A stretch of DNA of 64,000 bases from Dyadobacter luteus (GTDB taxonomy: Bacteria > Bacteroidota > Bacteroidia > Cytophagales > Spirosomataceae): NCBI RefSeq assembly GCF_003383615.1, contig NZ_QNUL01000015.1:62001-126000 (forward strand). Reading direction: 5' to 3'. The notes under the pieces are model-generated. The model had not been told where the DNA came from, did no database searches, and was given only the letters and a program-made list of their open reading frames with translations. A program made the position numbers and the translations under genes. Below, piece by piece: positions 36,045 through 45,422 of the stretch (position 1 is its first letter; the number at the start of each line of letters is the position of its first letter).

Positions 36045-38534
36045 ATGAAAATAACTTTAATGCTGGCTGCGTCGCTTACCGCTTGCCTGACAGCCTTCGG
36101 ACAAGAAAGTAACAATGCCAAACTCTGGTATGACAAACCTGCAAAACACTGGGTTGAAGCACTTCCGGTCGGGAACGGCCGCATCGGCGCTATGGTTTTC
36201 GGAGGCGTGGAGAAAGAATTACTTCAATTGAATGAAAGTACGCTTTGGTCGGGTGGACCGGTGAAAACCAAAGTAAACACAGCTTCTGTAGATTATCTCC
36301 CGCAGGTACGCAAAGCACTTTTGGAAGACCAGGATTACCAGAAAGCGAATGAGCTTACCAAAAAGATGCAGGGCTTATATACGGAATCTTATATGCCGAT
36401 GGGTGATATTTCCATCACTCAGGATTTCAAAGATGCAAAACCAACTGCGTATTACCGCGACCTGGATATTGCAAATGCAACGGCAACTACTCACTTTACA
36501 ATCAATGGTATAGAATATAAAAGAGAAATTTTCACTTCTGCACCCGACAACGTAATGCTGGTTCGGTTTACAGCATCCAAACCCGGACAACTAAACTTTA
36601 AAGTGGCAGCAACAAGCCAGCTGAAGTATACAGTGGAAGCCTCTCAAACCAAAGAGCTGGTTCTGAAAGGAAAAGCGCCTGCGCACGTGAACCCGAGTTA
36701 TTACAATCCGAAGGATCAGCAACCCATCATTTACGAAGATCCATCTGGCTGTAATGGGCCCAGATTTCAATTCCGTATGAAAGCCGTAAACAAGGGTGGA
36801 CAGATCTCTACTGATACAAGTGGAATCACAGTAAATGGTGCTACAGAAGTATTACTCTATGTAGCTGCAGCCACCAGTTTTAATGGTTTTGATAAATGTC
36901 CTGGCAAGGAAGGAAAAGACGAGAATGCGCTGGCCAAATCTTTTCTGGATAAAGCCTTAAAAAAGACCTACCCAGTCCTGCTCAAATCGCACACCTCCGA
37001 CTATCAATCCTACTACAACCGGTTGGTATTGAATGTACGCGACACCACGGCAAACAACCCGAATATCAAACTTCCTTCCGATGTACGCTTGCAGCAATAT
37101 TCAAAAGGAGATTACGATCCCGGTATTGAGATGCTGTATTATCAGTTTGGCCGCTACCTACTGATCTCCTCATCACGACCCGCGCAATATGGCCTACCGG
37201 CAACACCACCAGCCAACTTGCAGGGTATATGGAACAAGGAACTTCGCGCGCCATGGAGCTCTAATTACACAATCAATATCAATACCCAGATGAACTACTG
37301 GCCGGCAGAGGTGACTAACCTTTCAGAAATGCACCTGCCGCTGATGAGCTGGATCAAAGACCTTTCGGAGACTGGCAAAGTAACTGCAAAGGAATTTTAC
37401 GGCGCAAAAGGTTGGGTAGCACATCATAATGCGGATATATGGGGACTTTCCAATCCTGTAGGTGATGTTGGTGCCGGTGATCCTGTATGGGCCAACTGGT
37501 ATATGGGCGGCAACTGGCTTTGCCAGCATCTGTGGGAGCATTACCGTTATACTGGAGATAAGACATTTTTACAGCAAAAAGCCTATCCTGTAATGAAGGA
37601 GGCTGCCTTGTTCAGCATCGACTGGCTTGTGGAAGATAAAGACGGATACCTTGTCACTGCTCCTTCCACCTCTCCCGAAAACCTTTTCCGCGATGCAAAT
37701 GGAAAACCAGCGGCAGTATCGGTAGCGACCACTATGGATATGTCCATTATCTATGATTTGTTTTCCAACCTGATTGATGCGGCTGAAGTGTTGGGCAATG
37801 ACGATGCATTCAGAAAATTACTGATTGACAAACGTGCAAAACTTTATCCATTAAAGGTTGGAAGTAAAGGACAGTTACTGGAATGGTATAAGGATTTCCC
37901 TGAAACAGATACGCTGCATCGCCACGTATCTCACCTGTTCGGATTACATCCCGGACGCCAGATATCGCCCGCAACACCTGAATTCTTCAATGCGGCCAAA
38001 CGTACGCTTGCCATCAGGGGTGATGCCGGAACGGGATGGAGTAAAGGTTGGAAGATCAACTTCTGGGCGAGACTCCTGGATGGAGATCACGCCTATACAC
38101 TGATTCGCCAATTGATGCAATATGTGAACGCTGACGGCAGCTCAAAAGGTGGCGGAACTTATCCTAATTTCTTTGACGCACACCCGCCATTCCAGATCGA
38201 CGGTAACTTTGCCGGAACCGCAGGTATGTCCGAAATGCTGATTCAGAGCCATTTGAAAGAAATACAGCTTTTACCTGCATTGCCTTCAGTTTGGAGAGAA
38301 GGTTCTGTGAAAGGACTCAGAGCGCGTGGCGGATTTGAAGTCGATATGAAATGGAAAAGCGGGAAACTGGTTTCATCTTCCATCAAATCACTGAATGGTG
38401 ATCAGTGTGTAATCAAAACTTTGCAGCCTGTCAAATTTACCGGAGTAACTGCGAAGGAAGAAAAGACGGATTCGGGATTTGTATATACCTTCAAAACGCA
38501 AGCTGGAAAGACTTATCAGGTTACAGCACTTTAA
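36045..38534 (+). CDS. Glycoside hydrolase family 95 (alpha-L-fucosidase/galactosidase type)
   Basis: An 829-residue secreted enzyme (signal [20 protein letters not shown]). GH95 motifs: the N-terminal [37 protein letters not shown], the catalytic-region [20 protein letters not shown] (Asn pair that activates water), STSPEN (general acid Glu region) and the C-terminal [17 protein letters not shown]. Inverting GH95 enzymes release alpha-1,2-L-fucose or L-galactose from plant or host glycans. The gene is not in a SusCD locus; it stands alone, divergent from the TonB receptor, with its own terminator. Periplasmic location likely. Confidence 0.92.
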   Translation: MKITLMLAASLTACLTAFGQESNNAKLWYDKPAKHWVEALPVGNGRIGAMVFGGVEKELLQLNESTLWSGGPVKTKVNTASVDYLPQVRKALLEDQDYQKANELTKKMQGLYTESYMPMGDISITQDFKDAKPTAYYRDLDIANATATTHFTINGIEYKREIFTSAPDNVMLVRFTASKPGQLNFKVAATSQLKYTVEASQTKELVLKGKAPAHVNPSYYNPKDQQPIIYEDPSGCNGPRFQFRMKAVNKGGQISTDTSGITVNGATEVLLYVAAATSFNGFDKCPGKEGKDENALAKSFLDKALKKTYPVLLKSHTSDYQSYYNRLVLNVRDTTANNPNIKLPSDVRLQQYSKGDYDPGIEMLYYQFGRYLLISSSRPAQYGLPATPPANLQGIWNKELRAPWSSNYTININTQMNYWPAEVTNLSEMHLPLMSWIKDLSETGKVTAKEFYGAKGWVAHHNADIWGLSNPVGDVGAGDPVWANWYMGGNWLCQHLWEHYRYTGDKTFLQQKAYPVMKEAALFSIDWLVEDKDGYLVTAPSTSPENLFRDANGKPAAVSVATTMDMSIIYDLFSNLIDAAEVLGNDDAFRKLLIDKRAKLYPLKVGSKGQLLEWYKDFPETDTLHRHVSHLFGLHPGRQISPATPEFFNAAKRTLAIRGDAGTGWSKGWKINFWARLLDGDHAYTLIRQLMQYVNADGSSKGGGTYPNFFDAHPPFQIDGNFAGTAGMSEMLIQSHLKEIQLLPALPSVWREGSVKGLRARGGFEVDMKWKSGKLVSSSIKSLNGDQCVIKTLQPVKFTGVTAKEEKTDSGFVYTFKTQAGKTYQVTAL

Positions 38535-38548
38535 ATTCAAGATATACA

Positions 38549-38588
38549 AAAATCCCCGCCACTCCTTTATCAGGACGGCGGGGATTTT
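38549..38588. terminator. Bidirectional intrinsic terminator after GH95
   Basis: Arms 38549-38560 and 38577-38588 (AAAATCCCCGCC/GGCGGGGATTTT) form a perfect 12-bp stem with A- and T-runs at the ends, between the convergent GH95 and GMC oxidoreductase genes. Confidence 0.85.
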
Positions 38589-38601
38589 ACTTTATATCCA
38601 C

Positions 38602-40317
38602 TTACAAATTTTTCCGGTTCAGCTCCTTCACAGCATGATCCGCCGCACGTGCGGTCATAGCCATATAGGTGATAGAAGGATTCACACAACCTGATGAAAC
38701 CATTGCAGCGCCATCCGTTACAAACACATTTTTGGCTGCATGAACCTGATTGTATTTATTGAGGACGGATGTTTTCGGATCTTTTCCCATACGGGCAGTA
38801 CCCATATCGTGAATACCCAATCCCAGGTGCGTATCCTGTCTGTTGTTGCCAGTAATGTTTTTAAAACCAGCCGCTTCCAGCATCTCCATCGCTGAGCGCA
38901 TCATGTCTTTTCGCATGGCGATTTCATTCTCGCCAAAAGCAGCATCAAAGACGATCATCGGTACTCCCCATTTGTCTTTCTTTTCTTTATCCAGAAACAT
39001 CCTGTTTTCAGGATTAGGCAGTACTTCACCAAAACCTCCGAAACCGATGTTCCAATTTCCCGGTCGCGTAAGATCTTCTTTAAAGGATGCACCAAAGCCA
39101 TCCTGACCTATCCCCCTTTTCCAATCCGCACGACTCGCTCCTCCCTGATAACCATAACCACGAAGAAAATCCTGTTTATCACTTTTCCAGTTCCGGAAAC
39201 GAGGAATATACAAGGCAGTAGGTCTTTGACCGAATATATAATCATCGTTAAACCCTTCCACCGTTGCGTTAGCTCCTACCCCCAAATGGTGATCCATAAT
39301 ATTACGGCCCACCTGATCGCTGTCATTCCCGAAACCATTCTGAAAGCGGTTTGAAACCGAATTCAACATCAGCCCGGCTGTATTCATGGAGCCTGCATTC
39401 AGGAAAACGATTTTGGAAAAGAATTCTTCCACCGCCATTGTATGCTGATTGATTACGCGCACACCTTTTGCTTTTTGCGTCTTTTCGTCATACAAGATCT
39501 CTGTGGCGATGGTATCGTGTAATACCGTCAGCCGATCCGTTTTCCTTGCTGCCGGTATTGAGCCGGCTATAGAACTATAATATCCTCCGTAAGGGCATCC
39601 TCTGGCACATTTGCTTCTGTACTGGCAAGCAGCACGCCCCAGTTCGGTATGCCAGGATTGTGGCTGGGTCAGGTTGGCAATACGACCTATGGTGACCGGT
39701 CGGTTAAGGCTCTTTTTCATCTGATCCCGAAAATGGCGCTCAGGTGCATACATAGCCATGGGAGGAAGAAAATGGCCGTCGGGCAGTACATCCCAGCCTT
39801 CCTTTTGTCCGCTGATACCGACAAATTTTTCAACGTGGGTATACCATGGCTCCAGGTCATCATAGCGGATCGGCCAGTCAACAGCGATTCCCTCCTTCGC
39901 ATTGGCTTCAAAATCTTCCCTGCACATCCTGTATGACTGACGTCCCCAGTGCATCGATTTCCCTCCCGTATGATAAGCCCTGATCCAGTCGAAAGGACGT
40001 TTTTCTATGTATGGATTCTTTTTGTCGTCTGTAAAAAACGGAGAGGTTTCTTCATTCGCCAATGAGCCGAAGCGATTATTAGCCCAATATTCCTCCGCCG
40101 AATGAATAGAAACCTTTCCCCTGTGCTCAAAATCCCAGGGAGCCTTCATGGCAGTTTCATAATCTTCAATATGCTTGATTTCCCGCCCCCGCTCAATCAT
40201 CAAAACCTTTAGCCCTCTCTCAGTAAGTTCTTTGGCAGCCATGCCGCCTGTCATCCCCGACCCTACTACAATAGCATCAAAGGTGTGCGTTTTATTAACT
40301 TGTAAATTTAAGTTCAT
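38602..40317 (-). CDS. GMC family oxidoreductase (FAD-dependent sugar/alcohol dehydrogenase)
   Basis: A 571-residue flavoprotein with the FAD-binding motif DAIVVGSGMTGGMAAKELTERG near the N-terminus, CARGCPYGGYYSS in the middle, LGLGIHDMGTARMG and the C-terminal NPSITYMAMTARAADHAVKEL. Such enzymes oxidise sugars or polyols at the periplasmic face, together with a small Tat-exported subunit 3; that partner gene ends 10 bp upstream. There is no own signal sequence, so it is probably carried across with subunit 3. No cytochrome subunit gene adjoins, so the electron acceptor is unknown. Confidence 0.9.
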   Translation of the reverse strand: MNLNLQVNKTHTFDAIVVGSGMTGGMAAKELTERGLKVLMIERGREIKHIEDYETAMKAPWDFEHRGKVSIHSAEEYWANNRFGSLANEETSPFFTDDKKNPYIEKRPFDWIRAYHTGGKSMHWGRQSYRMCREDFEANAKEGIAVDWPIRYDDLEPWYTHVEKFVGISGQKEGWDVLPDGHFLPPMAMYAPERHFRDQMKKSLNRPVTIGRIANLTQPQSWHTELGRAACQYRSKCARGCPYGGYYSSIAGSIPAARKTDRLTVLHDTIATEILYDEKTQKAKGVRVINQHTMAVEEFFSKIVFLNAGSMNTAGLMLNSVSNRFQNGFGNDSDQVGRNIMDHHLGVGANATVEGFNDDYIFGQRPTALYIPRFRNWKSDKQDFLRGYGYQGGASRADWKRGIGQDGFGASFKEDLTRPGNWNIGFGGFGEVLPNPENRMFLDKEKKDKWGVPMIVFDAAFGENEIAMRKDMMRSAMEMLEAAGFKNITGNNRQDTHLGLGIHDMGTARMGKDPKTSVLNKYNQVHAAKNVFVTDGAAMVSSGCVNPSITYMAMTARAADHAVKELNRKNL

Positions 40318-40327
40318 GGTGGTGAGT

Positions 40328-40936
40328 TTAATAAGCGTAAGCCCTTTGACCAGGTTTCAGTTTGATAAGTTCCAGCTTTCCGGGAATAGGCACATACTCG
40401 AAGGAGCCCTTGATTCCCGCCTCCGAAGTGAAATACCCGAGCAAGGTAAGTTCCTTCATCAGTCTCCAGAACGGCAAACCCTTTGCCACTTCTTTCATTT
40501 GTTCACGGTCTTCATTATCGCCCATTTTGGTCTGCTGTACCTGATATTCTTTCATCAACTCAACGGTTCTGGCTTCCAGATCGCGAATAGCTGTTTCCTT
40601 CTGTTGTTTGTTGAGCGACAGAAACTGACTCTTTTCAAGATCCTGTAAACCTGACGCAAAGCTTTCATGTTCAGGTTTGCGGTAACAATCCTTCAACATC
40701 ATCACTATAAATACGGGTACACCTGCGTCGGCAGCACCCGGCGTATCCGTGCGGGGAATGATAATCTCCGCTACTTCAGCAATAATCTGCTCTTGTGCTT
40801 TAGAAAATTCGGCTCCGGAGCTCTTTCCCGAGTGGTGGTTTCGTTGCTCCCATGCATCCATCGCCTGTAAGGTAGGAGCCGAAAAGGCACCTCCCAGCAT
40901 TATTGCGACGCTTTTAAGTACTTCCCGTCTGTTCAT
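40328..40936 (-). CDS. Gluconate 2-dehydrogenase subunit 3-like protein (Tat-exported)
   Basis: A 202-residue protein with a twin-arginine signal (MNRREVLKSVAIMLGGAFSAPTLQA) and the subunit-3 family core (AQEQIIAEVAEIIIPRTDTPGAADAGVPVFI; DLEKSQFLSLN; FWRLMKELTLLGYFTSEAGIKG). It is the small partner of the GMC oxidoreductase that follows 10 bp later and probably hitch-hikes the flavin subunit through the Tat pore. It is divergent from the SRPBCC gene across a 156-bp region with a long inverted repeat. Confidence 0.9.
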   Translation of the reverse strand: MNRREVLKSVAIMLGGAFSAPTLQAMDAWEQRNHHSGKSSGAEFSKAQEQIIAEVAEIIIPRTDTPGAADAGVPVFIVMMLKDCYRKPEHESFASGLQDLEKSQFLSLNKQQKETAIRDLEARTVELMKEYQVQQTKMGDNEDREQMKEVAKGLPFWRLMKELTLLGYFTSEAGIKGSFEYVPIPGKLELIKLKPGQRAYAY

Positions 40937-40979
40937 GATTGTATAGTTCAGGTGATTACAACAAATGGTATTAAAGCAA

Positions 40980-41020
40980 AATACTTTTGTGTTTTAATAA
41001 TTGTATAAAACACAAGTATT
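40980..41020. promoter_or_regulatory. Long imperfect inverted repeat with -7 element in a divergent promoter
   Basis: Arms AATACTTTTGTGTTTTA (40980-40996) and TAAAACACAAGTATT (41006-41020) pair apart from a two-base bulge. The left arm contains TACTTTTG (40982-40989), a -7 match for plus-strand transcription; the right arm read on the minus strand gives TACTTGTG, one base from consensus. It may be an operator or paired divergent promoters for the dehydrogenase and SRPBCC genes. Confidence 0.45.
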
Positions 41021-41092
41021 CCCGATTCTACCGATTCATTTACTGAATTTTGACTATAATTACACGAAATTTAACATAACCTGCTCCGAAGG

Positions 41093-41569
41093 ATGCCCAG
41101 CACAGATCAAACTCCGACCGTAACAGCTCAGATGCGCATCAGAAAACCTGTGCATGAAGTGTTCAATGCGTTCATCGATCCTGAAATCACCAGGAATTTT
41201 TGGTTTACAAAAGGAAGTGGTAAACTGGAGGCAGGTAAAATAATAGTCTGGGAATGGGAAATGTACAATGTGTCGACAGAGGTACATATCGAAGAAATTA
41301 AACCGGACGAAGAAATCGTCATCAGTTGGGGTGAACCTGCTACCAAAGTGGTTTTCTCATTCCAATCCTTGTCTGACAACTCCACTTATGTAAGCATCAC
41401 CAACACTGGTTTTTCTCAGCAAGGATCTGAGCTTTGGGCTGTTATCAATGATAGTACGGGCGGATTTACAACAGTACTGGATGGAGCAAAAGCATGGCTG
41501 GAATTTAACATCAATCTGAATCTCATCGCAGATAAATTCCCGAAGGAAGTATCCGACCATGGAGCTTAA
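41093..41569 (+). CDS. SRPBCC (AHSA1-like) family protein
   Basis: A 158-residue cytoplasmic protein with the START/AHSA1 helix-grip pattern: TAQMRIRKPVHEVFNAFIDPEITRNFWF at the N-terminus, KIIVWEWEMYNVSTEVHIEEIKPDEEIVISW in the sheet and the C-terminal helix GAKAWLEFNINLNLIADKF. These proteins bind hydrophobic ligands or modulate chaperones; the specific ligand is unknown. It is divergent from the dehydrogenase pair and converges with the TetR gene (31 bp). Confidence 0.88.
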   Translation: MPSTDQTPTVTAQMRIRKPVHEVFNAFIDPEITRNFWFTKGSGKLEAGKIIVWEWEMYNVSTEVHIEEIKPDEEIVISWGEPATKVVFSFQSLSDNSTYVSITNTGFSQQGSELWAVINDSTGGFTTVLDGAKAWLEFNINLNLIADKFPKEVSDHGA

Positions 41570-41600
41570 TATAAGATGGTGTAATAACCGATAAAACGGT

Positions 41601-42296
41601 TTAGTGCAAAACTTTAAAAAGCAGATCGGTCAGAAAATCAGAAGTAAACTCACTCTTGTTCTGCGGATTGACATCCGTAAGTTTGGGCAGAAACTGACAG
41701 AAAAATTGTTGATGATGTGCCGTCTCTATGAGCGTGCTGCTCAGAGAATAAGGATATGCGTATTCAGGATCATAAGCCGTAATAGCTCCGGCAATTTTTG
41801 CACAAAGATCTTTATAGGGTTTAAAAACCTCGTTTTTGTTGTACTCGCTCACTTCCTTCACCAGATACACCTTGCTGCTTTCAGAAATGACGATATGGTT
41901 AAGAAACTTTTTGTTGTAGTCAAGCTGCCCCGAACTCTCAGGTAGTTCATGCGTCAGGAGCTCTACAATGGTTTTTAATTTTACTTTTTTATCCTCCACA
42001 TTCTGCAATTTGAACACCAGCAGAAATTCCATGTAGCTCCAATACCAGTTAAGGATATACAGCAACAATTTGTGTTTGTTTTCAAAATAGCGGTAAATAG
42101 TAGCCTCCGTTGTATGAATTTCTACCGCCAGCTTCTTAAATGTAAAATGCTCAAAACCAAGATCATAAATTAAATCAATCGCACTTTTTACAATATGTTT
42201 ACCTATCTCGCTCTTCTCTGGATCCCGAAGATAGATATTCTCATTAAGGTGAAAAGTAAGTTGAAATTCCATGCCGCGTGAATAATGTTTCTGCAA
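41601..42296 (-). CDS. TetR/AcrR family repressor, likely of the adjacent exporter
   Basis: A 231-residue regulator with the TetR helix-turn-helix FEHFTFKKLAVEIHTTEATIYRYFENKHKLLLYIL (residues ~45-80) and a helical ligand-binding C-domain. It is divergent from the ABC-HlyD-TolC operon; the 121 bp between them carries a 17-bp palindrome overlapping the operon promoter, which fits TetR-type binding. The protein probably represses the exporter and perhaps itself until a small molecule binds. Start gives MQKHYSRGMEF; Met9 is an alternative. Confidence 0.88.
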   Translation of the reverse strand: MQKHYSRGMEFQLTFHLNENIYLRDPEKSEIGKHIVKSAIDLIYDLGFEHFTFKKLAVEIHTTEATIYRYFENKHKLLLYILNWYWSYMEFLLVFKLQNVEDKKVKLKTIVELLTHELPESSGQLDYNKKFLNHIVISESSKVYLVKEVSEYNKNEVFKPYKDLCAKIAGAITAYDPEYAYPYSLSSTLIETAHHQQFFCQFLPKLTDVNPQNKSEFTSDFLTDLLFKVLH

Positions 42297-42358
42297 AGTT
42301 GCAAAAATTCTACGGACAAAAGTTAAAATATCATTAGAAATATTATAACTACTTTATG

Positions 42359-42375
42359 CAATAGTATTACTATTG
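42359..42375. promoter_or_regulatory. 17-bp palindrome: candidate TetR operator
   Basis: CAATAGTATTACTATTG is perfectly symmetric (8+1+8). It ends on the TTG at 42373-42375 that could serve as the -33 box for the exporter, so repressor binding would block RNA polymerase. A near copy of a half-site (TTACTAATG) follows at about 42383. Confidence 0.6.
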
Positions 42376-42392
42376 TTTTTCGTTACTAATGT

Positions 42393-42400
42393 TATATTTG
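42393..42400 (+). promoter_or_regulatory. -7 element (TATATTTG) of the exporter operon
   Basis: Perfect TAnnTTTG, 18 bases before the ABC start codon at 42418, with TTG 17 bases upstream. Confidence 0.6.
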
Positions 42401-42417
42401 TAGAAAAAAACCGCTTC

Positions 42418-44082
42418 ATGAAAAAAATGACTCCCTTACAAAGGCTTTGGAGCCTCATAAAGCTGGAGAAACCCGAAATAGTATCGATATACTTTTATGC
42501 CATACTGAGTGGACTCGGACAACTCAGCGTACCCGTAGGAATTCAAGCCATTATCGGCTTTGTACTGGGCGCAGCTATGGTGACTTCAATATATGTACTG
42601 ATTTTTCTTGTTGTACTTGGCGTAGCAGCGGTAGGTATTTTCCAGATTAATCAGATGAAGATTATCGAAAAAATCCAGCAAAAGATCTTTGCAAGAAATG
42701 CTTTCGAATTTGCCGATATCATTCCGCGATTTGATCTCATCAAAACAGATAACCTTTATCTCCCCGAAAAGGTGAACAGGTTTTTTGATACCCTGAATGT
42801 TCAGAAGGGGCTGTCGAAATTATTATTAGATGTGCCAGTTGCCAGTATTCAGATTGTGTTCGGCCTGTTGCTTTTGGGCATTTACCACCCATTCTTTATC
42901 ATATTCGGCTTATTCCTCTTGCTGATCTTATGGCTTATCTTTTACATGACAGGTAAGGACGGTCTGGATTCAAGTCTGGAAGAAAGTAAGTACAAATACA
43001 AGACCGTTGAGTGGCTTACAGAAATGGCACGTGTGATTACGCCTTTCAAAGTAAACCGGAATTCTTATCTCAATCTGACCAACACTGACAATTATGTCAC
43101 CAAATACCTGAACTCGCGTACGGATCACTTCAGGGTACTGTTGTTTCAATTCAAGACACTGGTTTTCTTCAAGGTAGCGATAACCCTGGCCATGCTTTCG
43201 GTAGGTACTTATCTTTTGCTGAGCCAGCAACTTAATATTGGTGAATTCATCGCCGCCGAGATCGTCGTACTTACGGTGATCGGAGCCGTTGAAAAACTGA
43301 TCGTAAGCCTTGAAAGCGTTTATGACGTAGTAACTGGCCTTGAAAAACTGGCATCTGTAACGGAAGGGCTGACAGAGTCCAATAACGGACTGGATATAAG
43401 CCAGGTAAAAAACGGACTGAATATCGAATTAGACAATCTTACGTTTGGTTTCCCTGGCACGCGAAAAATCGTACAGAATCTTAGTCTGAAAATTCCGGCA
43501 GGTAGCAAAATTGCCATTGCGACAGGAGAATCTACAGGAAAATCGACACTCCTTAAGTTACTCGCCGGCGTTTACAGGGATTTTGAGGGTATATTTAATG
43601 TTAACGATATACCGCTGACCAACTATGAGAACAAGTCGCTTCGCGGGCATTTTGGTCTGTACCTGAACCAGAAAGAAATATTCGGAGGCAGTGTTTTCGA
43701 AAATATCAGCATGGGTAACAAGGCGGTAACGCACGAACACATCATTGACCTGGCTCAGCAAACCGGTCTTATCGAATACATCAAGCAATTACCTAAAGGA
43801 CTCGACACCATCGTGAATCCGAATGGTAAGAAACTGGTGGGGCGTACGCTGAGAAGCATTCTGCTACTTCGTGCTTTCGTTACCGAACCTGACGTGCTGA
43901 TCCTGGAAAAACCATGGGATCACATGGGGCCGGAAACCAGAGAGCACCTGATTTCGTATCTAAAAAACAGACCTCCGCATGTGACCGTAATCGTTGCCAC
44001 ACAGGACAAAGATTTCGTAGAAGAAAGCGATTACACACTTTCTCTTCAGGCTGGATTTGTAAACATCACTAAAAACAACTAA
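42418..44082 (+). CDS. ABC exporter-type membrane/ATPase protein with degenerate nucleotide-binding motifs
   Basis: ATG 42418 (MKKMTPLQRLWSL) gives 554 residues: an N-terminal membrane domain (~20-300, several hydrophobic helices) fused to an ABC ATPase-like domain, like type-I secretion/LapB-HlyB proteins but without a peptidase domain. By-eye alignment with HlyB shows changed motifs: Walker A begins T369 instead of Gly (TGESTGKST, Lys375 kept), Q-loop Gln is Asn417, LSGGQ is LVGRT (473-477), Walker B Asp/catalytic Glu are Glu497/Lys498, and the H-loop His is Thr528. The frame is intact and is followed 2 bp later by an HlyD gene. It probably transports with impaired or unusual ATP use; the substrate is unknown. 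Confidence 0.85.
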   Translation: MKKMTPLQRLWSLIKLEKPEIVSIYFYAILSGLGQLSVPVGIQAIIGFVLGAAMVTSIYVLIFLVVLGVAAVGIFQINQMKIIEKIQQKIFARNAFEFADIIPRFDLIKTDNLYLPEKVNRFFDTLNVQKGLSKLLLDVPVASIQIVFGLLLLGIYHPFFIIFGLFLLLILWLIFYMTGKDGLDSSLEESKYKYKTVEWLTEMARVITPFKVNRNSYLNLTNTDNYVTKYLNSRTDHFRVLLFQFKTLVFFKVAITLAMLSVGTYLLLSQQLNIGEFIAAEIVVLTVIGAVEKLIVSLESVYDVVTGLEKLASVTEGLTESNNGLDISQVKNGLNIELDNLTFGFPGTRKIVQNLSLKIPAGSKIAIATGESTGKSTLLKLLAGVYRDFEGIFNVNDIPLTNYENKSLRGHFGLYLNQKEIFGGSVFENISMGNKAVTHEHIIDLAQQTGLIEYIKQLPKGLDTIVNPNGKKLVGRTLRSILLLRAFVTEPDVLILEKPWDHMGPETREHLISYLKNRPPHVTVIVATQDKDFVEESDYTLSLQAGFVNITKNN

Positions 44083-44084
44083 GA

Positions 44085-45422
44085 ATGGATCAGGCAAAAT
44101 ATCAGATTCCTCTGAGGTCCTTCGATCAGATATATCGTATCAACGAAGATAGTAAAGTAGCGAAATGGTCCTTTGCTTTTCTCGTGTTCCTGTTGGCGAT
44201 CTTGTTTCTGCCGTGGACACAGAACATCAAGTCAAAGGGAAATATCACAACGCTTTACCAGGAACACAGAGCACAGAATATCAACTCTCCTATCCCGGGG
44301 AAAATTGTAAAATGGGCTGTGCGGGAAGGTGAATTCGTAAAAAAGGGTGATACCATCATGCACATTTCCGAGATTAAGGAAGATTACCTTGATCCCAACC
44401 TGATTGGCCGGACACGTGAACAGCTTGAAGCGAAAAAAGGTACGATTGAGTTTTATGAAAGGAAAGCAGCAACGGCATCGGTTCAGATGGAAGCGCTGAG
44501 GGAATCAGAGAAACTAAAAATTGATCAGCTAAATAACAAACTTAAACAGCTGGACAACAAACTCGCATCAGAGAAAGCAGAACTGGAAGCTGTTACAAAT
44601 GAATACGAACTAGCCAAAAACCAGTACGAGCGCCAGCAGAAGATGTATGAAGATGGGCTGGTATCTCAAACCCAGCTGCAACAGCGTAACCTGGCTTTCC
44701 AGAATGCTTTGGCCAAGCGTGTAATGGTAGATAACAAACTGGCACAAACCCAGCAGGAGGTCATCAATACACGTATTGAGCAGAACAGTGTAAAACAGGA
44801 GTACGCGGAAAAAATAAGCAAAACAGAAGGAGATCGTTTCCAGAGTATGAGTAATGTTACGACAGGAGAAGCTGAAGTGGCAAAACTTGAAAATCAGGTA
44901 AGCAATTATATCATTCGTAACGATATGTACACGATTCTGGCTCCACAGGACGGTCAGATCGTACAGGCTAATAAAGCGGGGATCGGCGAAATACTTAAAG
45001 ACGGAGAACGCATTGCTGTTATAGTACCAACACGTGTACACTACGCTGTAGAAATGTATGTCGAGCCGGTGGACTTACCGCTGATCAGCGTCGGACAAAA
45101 AGTACGGTTTATGTTTGACGGTTTTCCGGCAATTGTATTCAGTGGATGGCCCAACAACAGCTACGGAACCTTTGGTGGGAAAATTGTGGCTTATGAAAAC
45201 ACGATAAGTCCAAACGGTATGTTCCGCGTATTGGTAGAAGAAGACGATACAGAAGACAAAAAATGGCCCGCTCAACTCAAACTGGGAACAGGAGCTCAGG
45301 GCATTGCCTTGCTAAAAGACGTACCGGTTTGGTACGAGCTATGGCGGAATATCAATGGCTTCCCGCCCGACTATTACAACCTTCAGGAGCAGAAGGCTAA
45401 CGAAAAAGTGAAAATCAAGTAA
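44085..45422 (+). CDS. HlyD-family periplasmic adaptor protein
   Basis: A 445-residue adaptor with one N-terminal membrane helix (~28-45, WSFAFLVFLLAILFLPW), a biotinyl/lipoyl-like half (INSPIPGKIVKWAVREGEFVKKGDTI), a long coiled coil (~125-270, Lys/Gln/Glu-rich) and the second lipoyl half (YTILAPQDGQIVQANKAGIGEILKDGERIAVI). It bridges the ABC membrane protein and TolC across the periplasm. The stop overlaps the TolC start (TAATG), so translation is coupled. Confidence 0.92.
   Translation: MDQAKYQIPLRSFDQIYRINEDSKVAKWSFAFLVFLLAILFLPWTQNIKSKGNITTLYQEHRAQNINSPIPGKIVKWAVREGEFVKKGDTIMHISEIKEDYLDPNLIGRTREQLEAKKGTIEFYERKAATASVQMEALRESEKLKIDQLNNKLKQLDNKLASEKAELEAVTNEYELAKNQYERQQKMYEDGLVSQTQLQQRNLAFQNALAKRVMVDNKLAQTQQEVINTRIEQNSVKQEYAEKISKTEGDRFQSMSNVTTGEAEVAKLENQVSNYIIRNDMYTILAPQDGQIVQANKAGIGEILKDGERIAVIVPTRVHYAVEMYVEPVDLPLISVGQKVRFMFDGFPAIVFSGWPNNSYGTFGGKIVAYENTISPNGMFRVLVEEDDTEDKKWPAQLKLGTGAQGIALLKDVPVWYELWRNINGFPPDYYNLQEQKANEKVKIK

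Noticed and set aside
31955-38534. Polysaccharide utilisation locus made of the TonB receptor, DUF1684 and GH95
   Set aside because: There is no SusD, the receptor is not SusC-type, and the genes are divergent with separate promoters and terminator.
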